Source: Actinomycetota bacterium (GTDB taxonomy: Bacteria; Actinomycetota; Acidimicrobiia; IMCC26256; BP-133). Taken from it: a DNA stretch of 34,874 nucleotides. The position numbers were made by a program, and so were the translations under genes. The notes below the pieces were generated by a model. The model did no database searches. It was not told the origin of the DNA and worked only from the letters and a program-made list of their open reading frames with translations. The DNA lies in the NCBI GenBank assembly GCA_030838785.1, contig JAUZEY010000207.1, forward strand, positions 1 through 34,874, given 5' to 3'. The first letter of the stretch is position 1. Each line of letters starts with the position of its first letter. This document shows, one piece after another, positions 29,492-34,874 of the stretch.

Positions 29492-30241
29492 GTGGCCCGG
29501 AAGGCAGCGGAGAAGGAGGAGAAGAAGAAGGCTGATTCCGGCGGCACGATGTCGGTGGTCGACCACCTGCGCGAGCTGCGGGACCGCATCATCTGGTCGA
29601 TGATGGCCATCGCCGTGGGGGCGGTCATCTGCTTCATCTTCTTCTCGCCCATCATCCACCTGATGGTCCAGCCCTACCGGGACGCCACCGGGAAGGGGCT
29701 CATCTTCACCCAGCCCCTCGAAGCGTTCATGACCCGGATCAAGGTGGCCGCCTACGGGGGCTTCGTCCTCGCCTCGCCGGTCGTCTTCTTCCACCTGTGG
29801 CGCTTCATCACCCCGGGCCTCAACCCGAAGGAGAAGAAGTACGCCATCCCCTTCGTGGTCTCGTCGGTGGTCCTCTTCGTCGGCGGCTCGATGGTGGCGG
29901 TCGTCACGTTCCCCAAGGCCCTCAACTTCCTCCTCGGGGTCGGCGGGAAGGACCTCGACCCGCTGCTCAGCGCCGGCAGCTACCTGACGCTGGTCTTCCT
30001 CATGATCCTGGCCTTCGGGATCAGCTTCGAGTTTCCGATCGTGATGATGTTCCTGCTGCTGGCCCGGATCATCACCACATCCCAGCTACGCAAGATCCGC
30101 AAGTACGCCTTCCTCGGCATCGTGATCTTCGCCGCCGTCATCACCCCCAGCCAGGACCCGATCTCCCTCTTCGCCATGGCGATCCCGATGTATCTCCTCT
30201 ACGAGGTCTCCATCGTCCTCGGGCGGTTGCTCAAGCGTTGA
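29492..30241 (+). CDS. tatC: Sec-independent translocase subunit TatC
   Basis: A 249-aa protein with six membrane helices. TatC landmarks are DHLRELRDRIIW at the N-terminus, IFTQPLEAFMTRIK (conserved Glu), FITPGLNPKEKKYA and the FEFPIVMMF and AVITPSQDPIS segments. It is the receptor for twin-arginine signal peptides. The start is GTG at 29492. The charged Lys/Glu-rich N-terminus (EKEEKKK) is usual for actinobacterial TatC. Its TGA overlaps the helicase TTG start (TTGA). The copper proteins in the window could be Tat substrates. Confidence 0.95.
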   Translation: MARKAAEKEEKKKADSGGTMSVVDHLRELRDRIIWSMMAIAVGAVICFIFFSPIIHLMVQPYRDATGKGLIFTQPLEAFMTRIKVAAYGGFVLASPVVFFHLWRFITPGLNPKEKKYAIPFVVSSVVLFVGGSMVAVVTFPKALNFLLGVGGKDLDPLLSAGSYLTLVFLMILAFGISFEFPIVMMFLLLARIITTSQLRKIRKYAFLGIVIFAAVITPSQDPISLFAMAIPMYLLYEVSIVLGRLLKR

Positions 30242-32979
30242 CCTCGCCCCGGGCGGCCTTCGTCGAGTCACGGGGGTTTCCGCTCGACGACTTCCAGGTC
30301 CGGGCCCTCGATGCGCTCGACGCCGGCCGGTCCGTGCTGGTCGCCGCCCCGACCGGGTCGGGCAAGACGGTGGTGGCGGAGTACGCCGTGGAGAAGGCGC
30401 TGGCCGAGGGGCGCAAGGTCTTCTACACCACGCCGCTCAAGGCCCTCTCCAACCAGAAGTACAACGATCTCGTCCGGGCCCACGGCGCGGCGCGGGTCGG
30501 GCTCCTCACCGGCGACAACTCCCTCAACGGGGAGGCACCGGTGGTGGTGATGACGACCGAGGTCCTGCGCAACATGATCTACGCCGCCTCGCCGACCCTG
30601 GAGGGGCTGCGCTACGTCGTCCTCGACGAGGTGCACTACCTCCAGAACCCCTACCGGGGGGCGGTGTGGGAGGAGGTCATCATCCACCTCGCGCCCGAGG
30701 TCGACCTCGTCTGCCTGTCGGCCACGGTGTCCAACGCCGAGGAATTCGCCGACTGGATCCAGACCGTCCGGGGCGAGACGGAGGCGATCATCGAGGAGCG
30801 GCGGCCCGTCCGCCTGCGCCACCTGTACCTGGTCGGCGACAAGGAGGCGGAGGAGGTCCACATCCTCCCGACCTTCGTCGAGGCACCGGACACTCCGGTG
30901 GAGTTGCGGCCGAATCCGGAGGCGTCACGGCTCGACTCCCGATCGGGCAGAAAGGGCGGGCCGGCGGTACGGGGACGGCCCCGGGGGCGGCTGTTCACAC
31001 CCCGCCGGATCGAGACCGTCGCCCGCCTCGACGACGAGGACATGCTGCCCGCCATCTACTTCATCTTCAGCCGGGCGGGCTGCGACCAGGCCGTCGACGC
31101 CTGCCTGGCCGCCGGGCTGCGCCTCACCACGCCGGAGGACCGGGAGCAGATCCGGGCCATCGCCGAGCGCCACGTCGAGAGCCTCTCCGACAATGACCTC
31201 GACCTGCTCGGCTACGGGAGCTGGCTCGCCGGCCTGGAAGCGGGCTTCGCCGCCCACCATGCCGGCAAGGTGCCGCCGATGAAGGAAGCAGTGGAGGAGG
31301 CGTTCGCCACCGGGCTGGTCAAGGTCGTCTTCGCCACCGAGACGCTCTCGCTCGGGATCAACATGCCGGCCCGCACGGTGGTCATCGAGAAGCTGTCGAA
31401 GTTCACCGGCGAACGCCACGAGTTCCTCACGCCGGGGGAGTACACCCAGCTCACCGGCCGGGCGGGGCGGCGGGGGATCGACGACCTCGGCTACGCCGCC
31501 GTGCTGTGGAACCCCTACGTGCCGTTCGACCAGGTGGCCTCGCTGGCGTCGACCCGGTCCTACGCCCTCCGCTCGTCGTTCCGGCCGACGTACAACATGG
31601 CCGCCAACCTGGTGCGGCGCTACCCGTCCGACGTCGCCCACCACCTTCTGAACCTGTCGTTCGCCCAGTACGGCGCCGACAAGGAGATCGTCCGCCTGGA
31701 GCGCCAGCTCGAACGGAGCCGGGAGCTGCTGGCCAGCCACCGCCAGGCCATCGCCTGCGAGCGGGGCGACGTGGAGGAGTACCGCGCCCTCCTGCGCAAC
31801 CGGGCCGGGCGCCGCCAGGCGGCCCGGAGCGGCGGGCCGGGCGGAGCGCCGGGGTTCGAGGCCCTGAAACCGGGTGACGTCATCGCCCGCCGGGGCAACA
31901 AGGCGGTCGTCCTGCAGCGCACCCGGGGCCGGGGGGACGAGACCAAGCTGCTGGTGCTGACGGCGGACAAGGGGGTGGTCCGGCTCGGGCCGACCGACTT
32001 CGCCGGGCCCGTCCGGGCCATCGGGGCGATCGAGTTGCCCCGGCCCATCGCCCCCCGCAGCCCGGCCTTCCGCCGGGCCGTGGCCGAGGCGTTGCGGGGC
32101 GTCCGGGTCCGGGGCGGCAACGGCTCGGAGCGGAGCCGCGGCAGCGACGACGCCCCGGTGGAGGACGGCGAAACCGTTGCCGGGAGCGGCGATCCCCGTC
32201 GCCATCCGGTGGCCGGCTGCCCCGATCTGACCACCCACCTGCGCTACGCCGAACGGGCCGAGCGGCTCGCCCGCGACGTCGAGCGGCTCGAGCGGCGCAT
32301 CCGGGGCCGCACCGAAAGCCTGGCCCGCCAGTTCGACCGGGTGCTGCGGGTCCTCGAGTCGTGGGGGTACGTCGACGGGTGGCAGCTCACCGACGCCGGC
32401 GGGATGCTGACCCGCCTCTACAGCGAGACCGACCTGCTGCTGGCCGAGTGCCTGCGGGAAGGGCTCCTCGACGGGCTGGACGGGCCTTCGATCGCCGCCG
32501 TCTGCTCGGTGTTCTCCTACGAGTCGCGGGGGCCGGACCAGGGCTCGGCGCAGCGGGTGCGCTACCCCAACCGGATGGTGCGGGACCGGGTGACGGAGAT
32601 CGACCGGATCTGGCGGGACCTCAACGTCGTCGAGGACGAGGCGGGCCTGCCGGAGACCCGCCGGCCCGACCCCGGGTTCACACCGCTGGCCCACGCCTGG
32701 GCGCTGGGCAAGGACCTCGAGGACGTGCTCCTCGACGAGGACCTCACCGGCGGCGACTTCGTCCGCAACGTGAAACAGCTGATCGACCTGCTGCGCCAGG
32801 TCGGCGACGTGGCCCCCCGGGCGGCGACGGCCGCCGCCGCCCGGTCGGCTGCCGACGCGCTGTTCCGGGGCGTGGTGGCCGCCTCCAGCACCGTCGGCTC
32901 CGGCGCCGCACGCGCTCGGGGTGTCCCCGGAGATCCCGGGGCTCGGGGTGTCCCCGGAGACGCGGTCCGGGCCCGGTGA
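30238..32979 (+). CDS. helY: Ski2/Mtr4-like DEAD-box RNA helicase (HelY type)
   Basis: A 913-aa superfamily-2 helicase. Motif I APTGSGKT, motif Ia TTPLKALSNQK, motif II VLDEVHYL, motif III LSATVSN, motif V TETLSLGINMPARTVV and motif VI QLTGRAGRRGID are intact. The long C-terminal part (~480-890) resembles the Mtr4/Ski2 ratchet and DSHCT-like domains, with a Gly/Arg-rich, poorly conserved insert around ~640. Gene order tatA-tatC-helY is known from mycobacteria. The track ORF begins inside tatC (29797); the real start is TTG 30238, overlapping the tatC stop. The last ~25 residues are a repeated ARGVPGD sequence. Confidence 0.92.
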   Translation: MTSPRAAFVESRGFPLDDFQVRALDALDAGRSVLVAAPTGSGKTVVAEYAVEKALAEGRKVFYTTPLKALSNQKYNDLVRAHGAARVGLLTGDNSLNGEAPVVVMTTEVLRNMIYAASPTLEGLRYVVLDEVHYLQNPYRGAVWEEVIIHLAPEVDLVCLSATVSNAEEFADWIQTVRGETEAIIEERRPVRLRHLYLVGDKEAEEVHILPTFVEAPDTPVELRPNPEASRLDSRSGRKGGPAVRGRPRGRLFTPRRIETVARLDDEDMLPAIYFIFSRAGCDQAVDACLAAGLRLTTPEDREQIRAIAERHVESLSDNDLDLLGYGSWLAGLEAGFAAHHAGKVPPMKEAVEEAFATGLVKVVFATETLSLGINMPARTVVIEKLSKFTGERHEFLTPGEYTQLTGRAGRRGIDDLGYAAVLWNPYVPFDQVASLASTRSYALRSSFRPTYNMAANLVRRYPSDVAHHLLNLSFAQYGADKEIVRLERQLERSRELLASHRQAIACERGDVEEYRALLRNRAGRRQAARSGGPGGAPGFEALKPGDVIARRGNKAVVLQRTRGRGDETKLLVLTADKGVVRLGPTDFAGPVRAIGAIELPRPIAPRSPAFRRAVAEALRGVRVRGGNGSERSRGSDDAPVEDGETVAGSGDPRRHPVAGCPDLTTHLRYAERAERLARDVERLERRIRGRTESLARQFDRVLRVLESWGYVDGWQLTDAGGMLTRLYSETDLLLAECLREGLLDGLDGPSIAAVCSVFSYESRGPDQGSAQRVRYPNRMVRDRVTEIDRIWRDLNVVEDEAGLPETRRPDPGFTPLAHAWALGKDLEDVLLDEDLTGGDFVRNVKQLIDLLRQVGDVAPRAATAAAARSAADALFRGVVAASSTVGSGAARARGVPGDPGARGVPGDAVRAR
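32914..32960 (+). repeat. 27-bp period direct repeat at the helY 3' end
   Basis: GCTCGGGGTGTCCCCGGAGA occurs at 32914-32933 and 32941-32960. In frame it encodes ARGVPGDPG-ARGVPGDAV. Its core GGGGTGTCCCC is itself a hairpin and resembles the complement of the palindromic elements at 32986 and 34538. Confidence 0.85.
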
Positions 32980-33728
32980 GCCAGAGCTTTCCGGGGGACC
33001 CCCCCGAACCGCCCGGCATCCGGCCCGGGCAGCCGTGGGGCACGGAGGAGTCCGGTCCCGCCGACCTCGAGGTGACCGGTGGCGACGGGATGCTGGCCTC
33101 GGTGCTGGTCCGGGGGGTGGCCGACCCGCTCGTCCGTTTCGCCGCCAACCGCGGCTCCGACCTGGCCCGGGCCGTCGGCCTGGTGGCCGGGGCGGCGTCG
33201 ACCGGCATGGCGCTCCCGCTCGACGTCCTCGACGTGGTGGCCAGCAATGGGTTCGAGCAGATCACGGCCGATGAGGTCCACGACAGCGGACCCCGGATGG
33301 CCACCGTGGTGGCCGTCAACAGCATCGTCGTGGGCCCGCCCCCTGACCGGCTCCGGGCCTGGCACCGGCCGGCGGGGCTGACGGTGGAGATCGACGGGAC
33401 GCCGGTCGATGCGGCCGCCGCCACCACGCTGGTGGTCATGAACGGGCAGTACCTGCGAGGCGTGGACGTGAGCCCCCGCGGCCACCCCGGCGACGGCGTC
33501 TGCGAGGCGCAGCTCTACGCCCTCCCGCCCGCCGCCCGCCGGGCCATGCGCGCCCGCCTGGCCACCGGCGCCCACCTGCCGCATCCGGCGATCACCATCC
33601 GCCGGGCCCGGCGGATCGTCGTGCGGGCGGCCCGGCCCGTCCCCCTCGAGGTCGACGGCGCCCCGGCCGGCCGGGTAACGGAGGTGCGGCTCGAGCTGCG
33701 CCCGTCCGCCTACCGCCTGCTGGTCTGA
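32976..33728 (+). CDS. Reduced diacylglycerol/lipid-kinase-like protein
   Basis: A 250-aa protein matching the YegS/DagK lipid-kinase fold without its N-terminal strands. VTGGDGMLASVLVRG takes the place of the catalytic GGDGT loop, with Met for Thr; ANRGSDLARAVGL takes the place of G-T-G-N-D-F-A-R-x-L-G; and the C-terminal domain is clear (VVMNGQYLRGVDVSPRGHPGDGVCEAQL, then PLEVDGAP). Active enzymes have about 60 residues before GGDGT, starting with an N-P-x-(S/A)-G strand; here only a low-complexity stretch is present. It may be an inactive or altered lipid-binding protein. GTG at 32976 overlaps the helY stop (GTGA). Confidence 0.7.
   Translation: MSQSFPGDPPEPPGIRPGQPWGTEESGPADLEVTGGDGMLASVLVRGVADPLVRFAANRGSDLARAVGLVAGAASTGMALPLDVLDVVASNGFEQITADEVHDSGPRMATVVAVNSIVVGPPPDRLRAWHRPAGLTVEIDGTPVDAAAATTLVVMNGQYLRGVDVSPRGHPGDGVCEAQLYALPPAARRAMRARLATGAHLPHPAITIRRARRIVVRAARPVPLEVDGAPAGRVTEVRLELRPSAYRLLV
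32986..33010. repeat. 25-bp palindromic element, copy 1
   Basis: GCTTT-CC-GGGGGAC-C-CCCCCGAACC lies three codons after the start of the lipid-kinase-like gene. It agrees with copy 2 at 34538-34562 at 22 of 25 positions and can form a G5/C5 hairpin. Confidence 0.8.
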
Positions 33729-33765
33729 TCGCGGGACGTACGGCTCGCCCGCGCCCCTGCTGCCA

Positions 33766-34686
33766 TTACGGGGTGGGAGCGTCGAGGAACTCGTTGATCC
33801 GGGTGGCCATGGCCTCGGCGTGGGTCAGGAGGAACAGATGGCCGCCAGGCACCACCTCGAGCCGGGCGTCGGGGATGCGGGCAGCCAGGATGCGGCCGTT
33901 CACCACCGGGACGATGGGGTCCGAGTCGCCGGCGAGCACCAGCGTCGGCTGGCGGAGACGGTGGAGCCACAGGACGCTGGCGAAGCGGCGCAGGGCCAGC
34001 ATCTGCCACACGTAGCCCCGCGACGACGGCGCCCGGGTGAACCGGGCCCGGCGCTGGTGGGCCATCATCTCCGGGTCGTCGACCACGTCGGGGCCGTAGA
34101 GGCGGGGAGCGACCCGGTCGAGATAGGACGGCGACCAGTAGCGCAGCGGGGTGGCCAGGATGGCCAGCACCCGGGGGTCGCCGGGGATGGGCGCGCCGCC
34201 GGCCATGGTGGCGCAGAGCACCAGCCGGCGGACCCTGTCGCCGCCGCGGTGGGCCAGCTCCTGGGCCAGTGCGCCGCCCCACGACACCCCCAGCACGTCG
34301 ACGCGGGGTACGCCGATCTGGTCCAGCGCGGCGAGCACGGCCCGGGCCACGCCGCCCATGGTCGGCGGGATCAGCGGGACGGACGACTCGCCGACCCCGG
34401 GCGCGTCAAAGGCGATCGTCGGACGGCCGAGCGGGTCCCGGAACGGTTGCCACATCTCGATCGGGGCGCCGATCCCGTTGCACAGCAGGAGCGGCGGACG
34501 GGCCGCGGCCGACGCCTCCGTCGGCGGGAAGCCGCTGGCTTTTTGGGGGACACCCCCGAACCCCGCGGCGGGGCGGACCGACACCCGCAGCCGGAACCCG
34601 GCCGCCTGCACCATCAAGGTCCGCTCGTCGCGGGCGGCGGCCGCCGCGCCCGCGGCCGTGGCCGCCGGGTCGGCGGGGGGCGTCAT
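33766..34686 (-). CDS. Alpha/beta hydrolase, PHA depolymerase-like
   Basis: A 306-aa alpha/beta-hydrolase. LLLCNGIGAPIEMWQPF, IAFDAPGVGESSVP, the nucleophile elbow LGVSWGGALAQELAHR, LVLCATMAGG, LRYWSPSYLDRVAPRLYG, the acid loop LAGDSDPIVP and the last VPGGHLFLLTH follow intracellular poly(3-hydroxyalkanoate) depolymerase (PhaZ of the pseudomonad type) closely. It likely mobilises stored PHA granules. The gene directly follows phaC, which supports this. ATG 34686 is the simplest start; TTG 34701 would overlap the phaC stop (TTGA). The N-terminal ~70 residues are Ala/Pro-rich and contain a palindromic-element insert (GFGGVPQKA). Confidence 0.85.
   Translation of the reverse strand: MTPPADPAATAAGAAAAARDERTLMVQAAGFRLRVSVRPAAGFGGVPQKASGFPPTEASAAARPPLLLCNGIGAPIEMWQPFRDPLGRPTIAFDAPGVGESSVPLIPPTMGGVARAVLAALDQIGVPRVDVLGVSWGGALAQELAHRGGDRVRRLVLCATMAGGAPIPGDPRVLAILATPLRYWSPSYLDRVAPRLYGPDVVDDPEMMAHQRRARFTRAPSSRGYVWQMLALRRFASVLWLHRLRQPTLVLAGDSDPIVPVVNGRILAARIPDARLEVVPGGHLFLLTHAEAMATRINEFLDAPTP
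34538..34562. repeat. 25-bp palindromic element, copy 2
   Basis: GCTTT-TT-GGGGGAC-A-CCCCCGAACC lies inside the PHA depolymerase-like gene and is read there in frame as GFGGVPQKA. It has 22 of 25 positions in common with copy 1 at 32986-33010. Confidence 0.8.
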
Positions 34687-34697
34687 CGACGGGGAGG

Positions 34698-34874
34698 TCA
34701 ACTGGCGGCGTAGCGGCCGGGGGCGGTGTCGAGCACCGGATGGGTGCCGCTGCCGGGCGCCCGGGGGGCCCGGCGGGTCTCGCCGTCGCGGGCGGTCAGC
34801 CACTCCGACCACTCCTCCCACCACGACCCGGCGATCCGCTCCGCCTGAGCCGAGAAGGCCCCCGGGTCGGGGCC
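34698..34874 (-). CDS. phaC: Poly(3-hydroxyalkanoate) synthase, C-terminal fragment
   Basis: Only the last 58 codons are inside the window; the 5' part lies beyond the right edge. The translation ends AFSAQAERIAGSWWEEWSEW, then LTARDGE and a final APGRYAAS. 'GSWW..W..WL..R.G' and 'APG.YV' are the conserved C-terminus of PHA synthases. The enzyme polymerises hydroxyacyl-CoA at the granule surface. The neighbouring depolymerase-like gene completes a storage and mobilisation pair. Class (I, II or III) cannot be decided from this part. Confidence 0.85.
   Translation of the reverse strand, partial: GPDPGAFSAQAERIAGSWWEEWSEWLTARDGETRRAPRAPGSGTHPVLDTAPGRYAAS

Noticed and set aside
29797-32979. 1060-aa start for the helicase
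   Set aside because: The first ~147 residues are tatC read in another frame; the fold starts after TTG 30238.

Overview
The window is about 35 kb of GC-rich, tightly packed DNA with short intergenic gaps. Many start and stop codons overlap (ATGA, GTGA, TTGA), and several promoters look leaderless with a TANNNT -10 box. BldC, a mycothiol-type PIG-L deacetylase, DUF2630, DUF1360, an F420-type LLM oxidoreductase and the tatA-tatC-helY order all point to an actinobacterium. The mix of families suggests class Acidimicrobiia, but that placement is inference. I see no rRNA, tRNA, CRISPR array, insertion sequence or phage gene.

Layout. 1-3.0 kb (minus strand): an unknown small protein, BldC, an S51 peptidase, a GNAT acetyltransferase and a PaaI-like thioesterase. 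The thioesterase diverges from an HxlR regulator (3.06-3.58 kb). 3.6-4.7 kb (minus): a channel-like membrane protein. 4.8-8.9 kb (plus): an operon of a sulfonate-type ABC importer (SsuA/B/C-like), an Rrf2 regulator and a PIG-L/mycothiol-type deacetylase. 9.0-15.4 kb (plus): a formate/nitrite channel, then an operon of four secreted or membrane copper proteins: a cupredoxin-beta-propeller fusion, a CopC-CopD fusion, an amicyanin-like cupredoxin and a two-domain multicopper oxidase. 15.7-20.8 kb: RDD protein, OsmC, EamA exporter, a secreted propeller-like protein, a SpoU rRNA methyltransferase, a DinB-like protein, a NYN-domain protein and DUF2630. 20.9-24.2 kb (plus): RNase Z, DUF1360, a group-2-like sigma-70 factor and a second GNAT. 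24.2-28.4 kb: an LLM oxidoreductase, a zinc-finger/coiled-coil protein and a GAF-GAF-PAS kinase-like protein with no phospho-acceptor histidine. 28.6-33.7 kb (plus): a zinc-ribbon protein, tatA, tatC, a HelY-type helicase and a reduced diacylglycerol-kinase-like protein. 33.8-34.9 kb (minus): a PHA depolymerase-like hydrolase behind the 3' end of phaC.

Most interesting. (1) The copper operon and the formate/nitrite channel gene carry the same inverted repeat at exactly the same distance (38 bp) from an identical -10 box, so they are probably one regulon: a nitrite- or formate-linked copper redox module of unknown function. (2) The sigma-factor frame is clearly coding from region 1.2 onward but has no ATG, GTG or TTG there; a well-placed Shine-Dalgarno sequence points to an ATC start. 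(3) The GAF-GAF-PAS protein has Arg where the H-box His should be. (4) The thioesterase and the coiled-coil gene share a near-identical leaderless promoter and operator with the start codon at the same position. (5) A palindromic 25-bp element sits in frame inside two genes, and several genes carry in-frame tandem repeats near their 3' ends.
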